Of a stretch of DNA of 64,000 nucleotides, positions 1 to 7,809 are shown piece after piece. The notes beneath the pieces are model-generated. The model searched no databases. It was not told the origin of the DNA and saw only the letters and a program-made list of their open reading frames with translations. A program made the position numbers and the translations under genes. Position 1 is the stretch's first letter; each line of letters begins with the position of its first letter. The stretch lies in assembly GCF_000518805.1 (NCBI RefSeq), contig NZ_JAEH01000002.1:124001-188000 (forward strand), written 5' to 3'. The DNA comes from Shewanella waksmanii ATCC BAA-643. GTDB lineage: Bacteria > Pseudomonadota > Gammaproteobacteria > Enterobacterales > Shewanellaceae.

Positions 1-656
1 AAGCTGACGAAATTGTCAGGGAGCTAGCAAGTCCGATTCAAAAAGAGTTGTTTGATGAAGTTGGTCGATTAACCCGCCAACTTCACAGCGCGATTGTCGA
101 TTTCCAAGTGGATAGTCGCCTGGTAGAGCTGGCCAACAGTGAAATTCCAGATGCGAAAGAGCGCTTGAACTATGTCATCGATATGACAGAGCAGGCTGCC
201 AATAAGACGATGGATGCCGTTGAAGAGTCTTTGCCGCTTGCTGATGCGCTAACAAGTAATGTTCAAGCAGTAAAACCTTCATGGGATCGCTTAATGAAGC
301 GTGATTTGGAACTGCATGAATTTAAGGCATTGTGCCACGACGTACAGCAATTTATAGAACGCAGTGAAGCAGATTCTAATCGATTAAAAGAATTGCTGAA
401 TAACATTCTATTGGCGCAAGATTTCCAAGATTTGACCGGGCAGATGATTCGTCGAGTCATCGAACTTGTTCGAGAAGTAGAAAATAACTTAGTGTCGATG
501 TTAACTGTATTTGGTGAGCAGCCTGACACCGAAAACGAACAACTAAAAGATAAGAATGTAGAGGCCGAAGGCCCAATAATGAACGCTGAGCAGCGGGATG
601 ATGTAGTGACAGGGCAAGATGAAGTTGATGACCTGTTGTCGAGCTTAGGGTTCTAA
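1..656 (+). CDS. cheZ: CheZ, protein phosphatase CheZ (5' end outside window)
   Basis: Chemotaxis phosphatase that removes phosphate from CheY-P. The reading frame is open from the first bases of the window, so the N-terminus lies upstream; TTG at 48 is only an internal codon. The protein is an extended helical bundle. The diagnostic catalytic segment AQDFQDLTGQ, containing the Asp and Gln that activate water in CheZ, lies in the middle. The C-terminus ends DEVDDLLSSLGF, the conserved amphipathic helix that docks on CheY-P. The gene is followed 15 bases later by cheA, as in Vibrio and Shewanella chemotaxis operons. Family assignment is certain; only the start is missing. Confidence 0.96.
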   Translation, partial: ADEIVRELASPIQKELFDEVGRLTRQLHSAIVDFQVDSRLVELANSEIPDAKERLNYVIDMTEQAANKTMDAVEESLPLADALTSNVQAVKPSWDRLMKRDLELHEFKALCHDVQQFIERSEADSNRLKELLNNILLAQDFQDLTGQMIRRVIELVREVENNLVSMLTVFGEQPDTENEQLKDKNVEAEGPIMNAEQRDDVVTGQDEVDDLLSSLGF

Positions 657-671
657 TTAGGGGTCAAGTTA

Positions 672-2849
672 ATGTCATTTGATGTTGATGAAGAGATACT
701 GCAGGACTTTTTGATCGAAGCGGGTGAGATACTTGAGCTTCTTTCTGAGCAATTAGTAACACTTGAGAATAACCCTGATGATACTGAATTGCTCAATGCA
801 ATCTTCAGGGGGTTCCATACCGTTAAAGGTGGCGCAGGCTTTTTGAGTCTAACCCCTATGGTTGACGTATGCCACGAGGCAGAAAACACCTTTGATTTGC
901 TAAGAACAGGCAAACGTAGCGTTTCTGCGGAATTAATGGACGTCATTCTTCAAGCAGTTGACTCAATCAACTCAATGTTCGCTCAAACGCAGGCGGGAGA
1001 GCAACAAGACCCAGCAGAACCTGAGCTATTAGCAAATCTTAAGTTACTCAGTGCTGGCGAGCTATTGCCATCTGAAGGCGGTGCTGTTGAGGCTGCCCCA
1101 GTAGAAACTGTTGTTGAAGAGGTTGTTGTTGAGCCTGAGCCTGAAGCACCCGCAGCGGTTGAGTCTATTGCCGGCGATGGCAGCATTGATGACATTGACG
1201 AATCTGAGTTTGAAGCTTTACTTGATGCATTACATGGTAATGGTCAAGGCCCATCGGCTTCGCCAAACACTGCACCTGAACAGCCAAGCACGGCCGCAGC
1301 CAGTGATGATATTACCGATGATGAGTTTGAATCGCTACTGGATGAATTGCACGGCTCTGGTCAATTTAAAAGTGCGGCACAATCAGCGCCAGAAGAAAAA
1401 GTAGCGCAACCAGCAGTTGATTCTGATGATATTTCAGACGATGAGTTTGAGCGTTTACTTGATGAACTACATGGCTCAGGGTCAGGACCTGGCGCATCTG
1501 CTGAAAAAGCCGCGCCAGCGGTTAAGCCCGCAGCGCCCAAGCCTGCCGCCCCTAAAGCTGCACCTGCTGCGCCATCACCCGCAGCAAAACCTGCTGCTAA
1601 ACCCGTAGCCAAGGCGCCAGCTGCAAAAGAAAAAACTGCAGGCAAAGCGCCTGCTGCAAATATGCCGCAAGCAGAAACCACAGTGCGTGTTGATACCGCG
1701 AGACTTGACCAAATCATGAACATGGTAGGTGAGTTAGTCTTGGTGCGTAATCGATTATTGAGTTTGGGTATTTCTCGTGATGACGAGGATATGTCTAAAG
1801 CGCTCGCAAACCTAGATTTAGTGACTGCCGACCTACAAGGTGCGGTAATGAAAACACGTATGCAACCGATCAAAAAAGTATTTGGTCGTTTCCCACGAGT
1901 GGTACGTGATTTAGCGAGAAGTTTAAGTAAAGAAATTGACCTACGAATGATTGGTGAAGACACCGATCTAGATAAAAACCTCGTAGAAGCATTAGCCGAT
2001 CCTTTGGTTCACTTAGTGAGAAACTCTGTGGATCACGGTATCGAAATGCCTGATGAGCGAGAAGCTAACGGTAAAGAACGTACCGGTACCATTACACTTT
2101 CTGCAAGTCAGGAAGGCGATCATATTCTGCTTAAAATCGAAGATGATGGCGCGGGAATGGATCCTGAAAAGCTCAAGCAAATAGCCATCAGCCGCGGTGT
2201 GTTAGATGAAGATGCAGCCGCTAGGATGTCAGATGCTGAAGCGTATAACCTTATTTTTGCTCCAGGTTTCTCCACTAAGGTAGAAATTTCGGACATTTCC
2301 GGCCGTGGTGTGGGCATGGACGTGGTTAAGACCCGTATTGCTCAGCTTAACGGTACGATTCATATTGACTCGCTTAGAGGGAAAGGCACGCGGTTAGAGA
2401 TTAAAGTGCCGCTAACATTAGCCATCATGCCAACATTGATGGTTGAAGTCGCCGAGCAAGTATTTGCCTTACCACTATCTAGTGTGAGTGAGATTTTCCA
2501 TTTAGATTTAACTAAAACGAACATTGTTGACGGCCAGTTAACTGTGATTGTTCGGGATAAAGCGGTACCGTTATTCTATTTAGAGCATTGGCTAAGCCGC
2601 AAGCCCGAGACTTTCGCCCATGGCGAGAAAGCGCATGGACATGTCGTAATCGTCCAGTTGGGCACCATGCAAATAGGGTTTGTTGTTGATTCGCTTATTG
2701 GCCAAGAAGAAGTGGTGATCAAACCACTTGGTACATTGCTGCACGGGACTCCAGGTATGGCAGGTGCAACCATAACATCAGATGGTGGTATTGCACTTAT
2801 TCTTGATGTTCCGGGTTTGCTAAAGCACTACGCAAAAAATAAGAAGTAA
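672..2849 (+). CDS. cheA: Chemotaxis histidine kinase CheA
   Basis: Cytoplasmic kinase that receives receptor signals through CheW and phosphorylates CheY and CheB. The P1 Hpt domain is at about 1-105, with the phospho-accepting His49 in FHTVKGG. The dimerisation domain starts near 335. The ATPase domain follows, with the N box (NSVDHG, 451-456), G1 (DDGAGMD, 491-497) and G2 (GRGVGMD, 544-550). The CheW-like P5 domain is at about 585-720. Residues 130-335 replace the usual compact P2 domain with an acidic then Ala/Pro/Lys-rich linker. This linker carries three near-identical acidic helices, around 173-189, 212-228 and 252-268, each matching DD-I-x(4)-EF(E)-x-LLD-x-LHG. Start ATG at 672 follows AGGGGTCAAG. 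Length of 725 aa suits the long-linker Vibrio/Shewanella type. Confidence 0.97.
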   Translation: MSFDVDEEILQDFLIEAGEILELLSEQLVTLENNPDDTELLNAIFRGFHTVKGGAGFLSLTPMVDVCHEAENTFDLLRTGKRSVSAELMDVILQAVDSINSMFAQTQAGEQQDPAEPELLANLKLLSAGELLPSEGGAVEAAPVETVVEEVVVEPEPEAPAAVESIAGDGSIDDIDESEFEALLDALHGNGQGPSASPNTAPEQPSTAAASDDITDDEFESLLDELHGSGQFKSAAQSAPEEKVAQPAVDSDDISDDEFERLLDELHGSGSGPGASAEKAAPAVKPAAPKPAAPKAAPAAPSPAAKPAAKPVAKAPAAKEKTAGKAPAANMPQAETTVRVDTARLDQIMNMVGELVLVRNRLLSLGISRDDEDMSKALANLDLVTADLQGAVMKTRMQPIKKVFGRFPRVVRDLARSLSKEIDLRMIGEDTDLDKNLVEALADPLVHLVRNSVDHGIEMPDEREANGKERTGTITLSASQEGDHILLKIEDDGAGMDPEKLKQIAISRGVLDEDAAARMSDAEAYNLIFAPGFSTKVEISDISGRGVGMDVVKTRIAQLNGTIHIDSLRGKGTRLEIKVPLTLAIMPTLMVEVAEQVFALPLSSVSEIFHLDLTKTNIVDGQLTVIVRDKAVPLFYLEHWLSRKPETFAHGEKAHGHVVIVQLGTMQIGFVVDSLIGQEEVVIKPLGTLLHGTPGMAGATITSDGGIALILDVPGLLKHYAKNKK

Positions 2850-2858
2850 TTTAATTGG

Positions 2859-2879
2859 CACCCAGCTTTTAGCTGGGTG
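2859..2879 (+). other. Perfect 9-bp hairpin between cheA and cheB
   Basis: CACCCAGCT, loop TTT, AGCTGGGTG. No T-run follows, so it does not look like an intrinsic terminator. Inference: an mRNA processing or stability element that sets different cheA and cheB levels within one transcript. Confidence 0.6.
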
Positions 2880-2923
2880 GCCCTGAGAAGTCAAAGATTG
2901 CGTGGCTTGTTAAAGGATAATTG

Positions 2924-4030
2924 ATGGGTGTAAAAGTATTAGTTGTAGATGATTCGAGCTTTTTTCGACGCCGAGTCAGTGAAATTGTCAGCAAAGACCC
3001 AGACCTAGAAGTGATTGGTACGGCAGCTAATGGTGCCGAAGCCGTAAAGCTAGCCGCTCAGTTGAAACCGCAAGTGATTACCATGGATATCGAAATGCCA
3101 GTGATGGATGGTATCACTGCAGTTCGAGAAATCATGGCAACCACTCCTACGCCTATCTTAATGTTCTCTTCATTAACGCATGATGGCGCAAAAGCCACAT
3201 TGGATGCGTTAGAAGCTGGTGCATTAGATTTCTTGCCGAAACGTTTCGAAGATATCGCCACCAATAAAGATGACGCAATAAAGCTGCTTCAACAACGTGT
3301 TAAAGCGTTGGGGCGACGTCGAATTTTCAGACCGATAGCACCTCGTACCACAACGCCTAAACCTGTAGCTCCTGCGGCACGTTCCACTATCCCTGAGCGA
3401 GAGCGAACTGTTCCTGCAACTCAGCGTTCAAAAGTAGTATTAAGAGCTAGCGGTAAAAAGTACAAACTGCTTGCGATTGGTACTTCCACTGGCGGTCCTG
3501 TTGCATTACAGCGAATTTTGACGCAGTTACCAGCAAACTATCCACATCCCATATTGTTAGTACAGCATATGCCCGCAGCTTTTACTCCGGCTTTCGCTGC
3601 GCGTTTAAACGGTTTGTGCAAAATCAATGTTAAAGAAGCGCAGTCGGGTGATCAGTTGCAAGCTGGATGTGCTTATCTTGCGCCCGGTGGAATGCAGATG
3701 ATGTTAGAGCGTGGTGGCAGTTATGGGCGTATCAAAGTGGTTGCCGGTAGCGCTGATATGAATTACAAGCCTTGCGTCGATATTACCTTTGCATCGGCAT
3801 CAAAGCTGGTCGGTGGCGATGTATTGGCCGTCGTATTAACCGGAATGGGCGCAGATGGCAGGGAAGGGGCGCGAATGTTAAAGAGCGCCGGGGCGACTAT
3901 TTGGGCCCAAGATGAAGCCAGTTGTGTGGTGTATGGCATGCCACAAGCAGTGGCATCGGCAGGGTTATCGAGTCAGTCAATTGCCTTGGATGATATGGCT
4001 GACGCAATCTTGAGAGAGTCTGGTGGTTAG
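2924..4030 (+). CDS. cheB: Chemotaxis methylesterase/glutamine deamidase CheB
   Basis: Response regulator that demethylates chemoreceptor glutamates when phosphorylated by CheA. The receiver domain is at 1-125, with acidic residues Asp9/Asp10 and the phosphorylation site Asp55 in ITMDIEMP. A basic, proline-rich linker runs to about 178. The esterase domain is at 180-365, with the catalytic triad Ser188 (GTSTGG), His215 (VQHMP) and Asp311 (GMGADG). The ATG at 2924 is preferred over the TTG three bases upstream because AAAGGA lies at normal spacing. The stop overlaps the next gene by eight bases, which implies translational coupling. Confidence 0.96.
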   Translation: MGVKVLVVDDSSFFRRRVSEIVSKDPDLEVIGTAANGAEAVKLAAQLKPQVITMDIEMPVMDGITAVREIMATTPTPILMFSSLTHDGAKATLDALEAGALDFLPKRFEDIATNKDDAIKLLQQRVKALGRRRIFRPIAPRTTTPKPVAPAARSTIPERERTVPATQRSKVVLRASGKKYKLLAIGTSTGGPVALQRILTQLPANYPHPILLVQHMPAAFTPAFAARLNGLCKINVKEAQSGDQLQAGCAYLAPGGMQMMLERGGSYGRIKVVAGSADMNYKPCVDITFASASKLVGGDVLAVVLTGMGADGREGARMLKSAGATIWAQDEASCVVYGMPQAVASAGLSSQSIALDDMADAILRESGG

Positions 4031-4568
4031 AGAGCGTCGAAAAAGTAATACTAAATATTTGTTGGTATTATTTTTAATGAGCATTGCGCTGTTTGCTGTG
4101 ACTAGTTTATATCTTGAGCAGCGCAATTCGATGGCACTATTGAATGCGCAGATTCAAGAGTTGCAAAAGAATCAAGTGTTGCTGATGGTTCCAGAAGAGC
4201 ACTCACAAGCTTTGGCTAAATGGATGCAAGACAACCCTAATGCGACCGAATTATTGTTAGAACAAGTTAATCCTGGCTCTGAGGCTCGTGTTGCCATTGG
4301 GCCTGGCGTAACAGAAGTTAAGCATGCAGATCATGAAGTAGAGACTAAAGCCAAAACGATTGACGAGACTGAGGTGGCTTATCCGGCTAGAGTTGCTCCG
4401 CAAGCGGTTGAGCAGCAACTTAGTGAACCAGTGGAACAAAAGCCAGCGACAAAAGACAGTGATACTTCCGAAATTGGCACAACCACTTTGTCGGAAGATG
4501 ATGAAGGGGTAAAAGTGATTAGTCTGCCCCACGGCGGGATTAGAATCACTACCCGAGAAGACAACTAA
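4023..4568 (+). CDS. Membrane-anchored protein of the chemotaxis operon, function unknown
   Basis: A 181-residue protein starting at GTG inside the end of cheB. One hydrophobic segment (about 12-29) follows an Arg/Lys-rich N-terminus, so it should be an inner-membrane protein with the remainder outside the cytoplasm. A short coiled-coil stretch (about 32-50) leads into an acidic, Pro/Glu-rich low-complexity region. It ends with a compact motif, [18 protein letters not shown] gene of similar character sits in this slot, between cheB and the ParA-like gene, in Vibrio/Shewanella operons. I do not recognise a named domain. Coupling to cheB and placement before parC suggest a role in the polar array, but this is inference. 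Confidence 0.8.
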   Translation: MVRERRKSNTKYLLVLFLMSIALFAVTSLYLEQRNSMALLNAQIQELQKNQVLLMVPEEHSQALAKWMQDNPNATELLLEQVNPGSEARVAIGPGVTEVKHADHEVETKAKTIDETEVAYPARVAPQAVEQQLSEPVEQKPATKDSDTSEIGTTTLSEDDEGVKVISLPHGGIRITTREDN

Positions 4569-4594
4569 ATTTCTTTAGTCTTTTTGACTAGTTA

Positions 4595-4620
4595 GATGAT
4601 TTATATCATCAGGTAAGGGA
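4595..4620 (+). promoter_or_regulatory. Hairpin followed by ribosome binding site of parC
   Basis: GATGAT, loop TTAT, ATCATC (4595-4610) stands directly before AGGTAAGGGA (4611-4620). The SD sequence is 6-7 bases from the TTG at 4627. It supports the TTG start and may tune translation of parC independently of the upstream genes. Confidence 0.5.
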
Positions 4621-4626
4621 ACATTT

Positions 4627-5418
4627 TTGAAAATCTGGACTATCGCGAATCAAAAGGGTGGGGTTGGCAAAACAACGACAGTTGCCAGCTTAGCTGGTGC
4701 GCTGGCGAAGCGTGGTAAGCGAGTGTTGATGATCGATACTGATCCCCATGCATCGTTAGGTTATTACTTAGGCATAGACTCTGAAGAAGTAACCGGTTCG
4801 CTGTATGAATTGTTTTTATCACATAAAACCATGAACAAGGCGCAAGTAGAACAACATATTGTCTCCACTAAGGTAGAAGGTATTGATTTACTTCCCTCTA
4901 CCATGGCCTTAGCGACGTTAGACCGCTCCCTTGGTCATCAAGATGGCATGGGACTGATACTGACAAAACTGTTGGCGTTAGTAGAACAACAGTACGATGT
5001 GGCCATTATTGACTGCCCACCCGTATTAGGAGTGTTGATGGTGAATGCATTGGCGGCCAGTCAGCACATTATCGTCCCCGTACAGACAGAGTTTTTGGCG
5101 ATAAAAGGTTTGGACCGCATGGTGAAAACGATGACTCTGATGGGTCGGTCCAAGAATATTCAATATAGCTATACCATTATTCCAACTATGTATGATCGCC
5201 GTACCAAAGCATCATCTGCAGCACTGCAGCAGTTAGGCAAAGATTACCCTCAGGTGTTGTGGCAGGATATTATTCCAGTCGATACAAAATTTCGTGATGC
5301 CAGTTTAGCTCACCTCCCTGCATCACATTATGCCCCCCATACACGTGGAGTTAAGGCCTATAATCGATTGCTGGATTACTTGCTAACCAAGGAGTTTGCC
5401 CATGTCAAACTCAGTTGA
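4627..5418 (+). CDS. parC: ParC, ParA-like ATPase for polar chemotaxis arrays
   Basis: ParA/MinD-family ATPase that places chemotaxis signalling arrays at the cell pole and segregates them at division in Vibrio. The deviant Walker A motif KGGVGKTTT is at residues 9-17, Walker A' IDTDPHASLG at about 38-47, and Walker B IIDCPP at about 124-129. The length of 263 aa and the N-terminus KIWTIANQKGG match the Vibrio/Shewanella ParC (Soj-like) group rather than chromosomal ParA. The TTG start is supported by the SD sequence AGGTAAGGGA. Its reading frame overlaps parP by 17 bases, consistent with a ParC-ParP pair made together. Confidence 0.93.
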   Translation: MKIWTIANQKGGVGKTTTVASLAGALAKRGKRVLMIDTDPHASLGYYLGIDSEEVTGSLYELFLSHKTMNKAQVEQHIVSTKVEGIDLLPSTMALATLDRSLGHQDGMGLILTKLLALVEQQYDVAIIDCPPVLGVLMVNALAASQHIIVPVQTEFLAIKGLDRMVKTMTLMGRSKNIQYSYTIIPTMYDRRTKASSAALQQLGKDYPQVLWQDIIPVDTKFRDASLAHLPASHYAPHTRGVKAYNRLLDYLLTKEFAHVKLS

Positions 5419-6421
5419 TGAGGCAGTTTTCGATTACTTTTCTATACTATTGAATGACAAAGAAGAAAAGCAGCCAGCGCCTAGCCATGATTCACAAATC
5501 AGTGTAGCAAGCGATAATAATGATAAAGATACTGCCATAGAACAGCCTGTTGGTGAAAAACGCGATGGGCAAATGCGAAGTGACATTGTTGCTGAAAAAG
5601 CCGTAGAACATCGTGATATAGCAGAGTCGGTGAAAATTGCAGCCCCACAAGTACAGCCTCAACGGAATAGAGACAGTATTTCAGCAAAAGAATATAAAGA
5701 GGCGGTAGACACCAAGGCACTGGAGCAATTACTCGCATCGGTTAATAGTGATGCCGATAATGCTAAACAAAAAGTGGCAGCGGCCGCTAAAACGATAACA
5801 GTCAACAACGTTAAGCCAAAAATTGTTGAGCCTAACGTTGATAAGGTGAAAGAGCCACAGCCAGTTGAAACAGTTTCACCGGTTCAAGAGGTTGCCGTTG
5901 AGACCGCACCCGCAACACAAGTGAGTAGTGCGCCGCCGGCAGCGACAGAAGACTTGATTGAAAAGCTAGATGATGAGTTTCAGGTGTTGTTTTTCAAAGT
6001 GGCAGGGTTAACCCTAGCAGTGCCATTAGTGAGCTTAGGCGGCATTGTTAAGTTGCAGCGGGTTAATCATATTATGGGACGGCCTAGCTGGTATCATGGC
6101 GTACAGGCACACCGAGATTCCCAACTGAATGTGGTGGATACTTGTGCTTGGGTCATGCCAGAAAAGTATGACGAAAACTTAAAAAACAGTGTAGATTATC
6201 AATACGTTGTTGTTTTAGAAGACAGTAATTGGGGGTTAACTTGTGAGTCACTAGTTAACTCCGTGAGAATTCTAAAATCTGAGGTTAACTGGCGTACTAA
6301 GCCAGGTAAAAGGCCTTGGTTAGCGGGTGTAGTGAAAGAGCAAATGTGTGGCATACTTCATGTGCAAGCCCTCATTGAGCTATTAAATTTAGGTTTAGGT
6401 AGTCAGGACGCGATTGACTGA
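5402..6421 (+). CDS. parP: ParP, CheW-like array partner of ParC
   Basis: A 339-residue protein with a long, charged, disordered N-terminal part (about 1-195, with Lys/Glu/Val-rich and Pro-rich stretches) and a C-terminal CheW-like domain (about 200-335). In Vibrio, ParP binds ParC and, through its C-terminal array-integration domain, CheA and receptors, so that arrays stay polar. ATG at 5402 is chosen because AAGGAG lies seven bases upstream; the TTG two codons earlier has poorer spacing. Downstream cheW follows after seven bases. The assignment rests on the domain layout and on the parC-parP-cheW order. Confidence 0.9.
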   Translation: MSNSVDEAVFDYFSILLNDKEEKQPAPSHDSQISVASDNNDKDTAIEQPVGEKRDGQMRSDIVAEKAVEHRDIAESVKIAAPQVQPQRNRDSISAKEYKEAVDTKALEQLLASVNSDADNAKQKVAAAAKTITVNNVKPKIVEPNVDKVKEPQPVETVSPVQEVAVETAPATQVSSAPPAATEDLIEKLDDEFQVLFFKVAGLTLAVPLVSLGGIVKLQRVNHIMGRPSWYHGVQAHRDSQLNVVDTCAWVMPEKYDENLKNSVDYQYVVVLEDSNWGLTCESLVNSVRILKSEVNWRTKPGKRPWLAGVVKEQMCGILHVQALIELLNLGLGSQDAID

Positions 6422-6428
6422 GGTATTT

Positions 6429-6923
6429 ATGACAGATGCAAGCAACGTAGCAGCAGTAGCTGCTGGCAAAGACGATGAAGTTTTGCAGTGGGTGACATTT
6501 AGACTAGACAATGAGACTTATGGTATCAATGTCATGCAGGTGCAAGAAGTACTTCGGTATACTGAAATTGCCCCTGTTCCAGGTGCGCCGCACTATGTAC
6601 TGGGTATTATTAATTTACGTGGTAATGTGGTCACCGTTATTGATACACGTTCACGCTTTGGTTTGATGTCATCTGAAGTCGATGACTCAACTCGAATTGT
6701 TATTATTGAAGCTGAAAAGCAAGTGATCGGTATTTTGGTTGATAGTGTTGCTGAGGTGGTTTACTTACGCGGCTCTGAAATCGACAATGCGCCGAACGTG
6801 GGGACAGAGGAAAGTGCTAAGTTTATTCAGGGCGTAAGCAACCGCGATGATGAGCTGTTAATATTAGTTGATTTAGACAAGCTGCTTTCAGACGAAGAGT
6901 GGATGGAATTGTCGCAGTTGTAG
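6429..6923 (+). CDS. cheW: Chemotaxis adaptor CheW
   Basis: Coupling protein that links chemoreceptors to CheA. The whole 164-residue chain is one CheW domain. Recognisable segments are WVTFRLDNETYGINVMQVQEV, here starting near residue 20 and naming the key strand, then PGAPHYVLGIINLRG and the later VDLDKLL. ATG at 6429 has GAGG five bases upstream; the TTG at 6414 lies in the parP stop region and is less likely. It is the third CheW-fold protein of the operon, after the P5 domain of CheA and ParP. Confidence 0.96.
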   Translation: MTDASNVAAVAAGKDDEVLQWVTFRLDNETYGINVMQVQEVLRYTEIAPVPGAPHYVLGIINLRGNVVTVIDTRSRFGLMSSEVDDSTRIVIIEAEKQVIGILVDSVAEVVYLRGSEIDNAPNVGTEESAKFIQGVSNRDDELLILVDLDKLLSDEEWMELSQL

Positions 6924-6931
6924 TCGTGTTG

Positions 6932-6951
6932 CCCCTTAGACCACTAAGGGG
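6932..6951 (+). other. Hairpin after cheW
   Basis: CCCCTTA, loop GACCAC, TAAGGGG. No T-run follows. It sits between cheW and the DUF2802 gene and could attenuate or stabilise the transcript. Confidence 0.45.
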
Positions 6952-6996
6952 GTCACTGTGGTTAATTGCTTTTATGATTGGACGGGATTGCGCTAA

Positions 6997-7395
6997 GTGA
7001 ATGAAATTTTGATTGCCGCGTTACTGTATGTGATTGCTTGTCTTGGCTTGGTGTTATATCAGCAAAAACAAACGGCAAAATTGCGAACTAAAATTGAAGC
7101 GTTAACCACGTTAGTTAAAGAAAGTGACCGCCAACGAGAAGCAGTAAAGCGTGAACTACAGGAATTACGTAGTGGCACCATTGGCGTTGGCAGACGTATG
7201 CTGGAACTTGAAAAACGAGTGATTAAGCAAGATGCGAGGATTGATGAGTCGAATCAGCAAGACCCTCAAGCTAGGCTTTATTCTCGTGCCATGAAAATGG
7301 TTGACTTAGGCGCTGGTGTTGAGGAGCTCGTACGTGAATGCGAACTACCAAAAGCTGAAGCTGAATTGTTATTACGTTTGCATGGTAAAAGCTAA
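6997..7395 (+). CDS. DUF2802 family protein, end of chemotaxis operon
   Basis: A 132-residue protein with one N-terminal membrane segment (about 4-20), a coiled coil (about 22-85) and a small C-terminal helical region beginning ARLYSRAMKMVDLGAG and ending ELLLRLHGKS. It corresponds to the DUF2802 gene that follows cheW in Vibrio and Shewanella. Molecular function is unknown. The start is a GTG and the gene stands 73 bases after cheW. In many relatives cytochrome c maturation genes come next; here the operon ends instead at a convergent pair of flagellar genes. Confidence 0.82.
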   Translation: MNEILIAALLYVIACLGLVLYQQKQTAKLRTKIEALTTLVKESDRQREAVKRELQELRSGTIGVGRRMLELEKRVIKQDARIDESNQQDPQARLYSRAMKMVDLGAGVEELVRECELPKAEAELLLRLHGKS

Positions 7396-7452
7396 CCGCG
7401 TTAAGACTCCATAACGCGTAGGAAGATTATCCACTAGGTCAGAAATAGTGCT

Positions 7453-7478
7453 AGGTTCCTTTCGCCGCAGAGGAACCT
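7453..7478. terminator. Hairpin between convergent operons
   Basis: AGGTTCCT (7453-7460) pairs perfectly with AGGAACCT (7471-7478) around a ten-base loop. Position between the chemotaxis operon and the opposing FlhB-like gene suggests a shared terminator. T-runs are weak on both strands, so confidence is moderate. Confidence 0.55.
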
Positions 7479-7484
7479 TAAGCT

Positions 7485-7799
7485 TTAAACTTGCTCGATG
7501 ATTTTTTGATGTAAATTGTTCCAGTTCTCGGGATACTTACCATCTAACAGATAAGTAAAAGCGATGAGCTCTGCTATTAGCACATAAAGTTGTTTGGGGA
7601 TCTCTTCTCCTAGCTCGAGTTTTTGTAAAAATGCACTGAGGTTAGCATCTTTATGTATAAATATGCCTGCTTCTTCTGCAAGTGCGATAATCTCATCTGC
7701 CAGTAATCCCTCACCCTGCGCGGTTACCTTTGGGGCATTGCTTCCATCATAGCTCAGGGCTGTGGCATGGGTACTTTTCTGATTAGTATGCTCTGTCAT
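7485..7799 (-). CDS. FlhB C-terminal-domain-like protein (FhlB type)
   Basis: A 104-residue soluble protein resembling only the cytoplasmic C-terminal domain of FlhB/YscU, without the membrane domain. Typical elements are ATALSYDGSNAPKVTAQGEG near residue 12, then the helix LADEIIALAEEAGI and the end LIAFTYLLDGK. The autocleavage motif NPTH of true FlhB is absent. Such stand-alone domains occur in many flagellated bacteria and in some can stand in for the FlhB C-terminus. It lies ten bases downstream of a fliK-like gene, and FliK acts on exactly this FlhB domain in the hook-length switch. Confidence 0.85.
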   Translation of the reverse strand: MTEHTNQKSTHATALSYDGSNAPKVTAQGEGLLADEIIALAEEAGIFIHKDANLSAFLQKLELGEEIPKQLYVLIAELIAFTYLLDGKYPENWNNLHQKIIEQV

Positions 7800-7809
7800 T
7801 ACTATGTTC

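Noticed and set aside
1361..1963. 200-codon antisense frame inside cheA
   Set aside because: Shadow of the Ala/Pro/Lys-rich linker; no start signals and the sense protein is certain.
4627..5418. Chromosome-partitioning ParA near an origin
   Set aside because: No parB or gidAB nearby; it lies inside the chemotaxis operon before parP and cheW, which identifies ParC.
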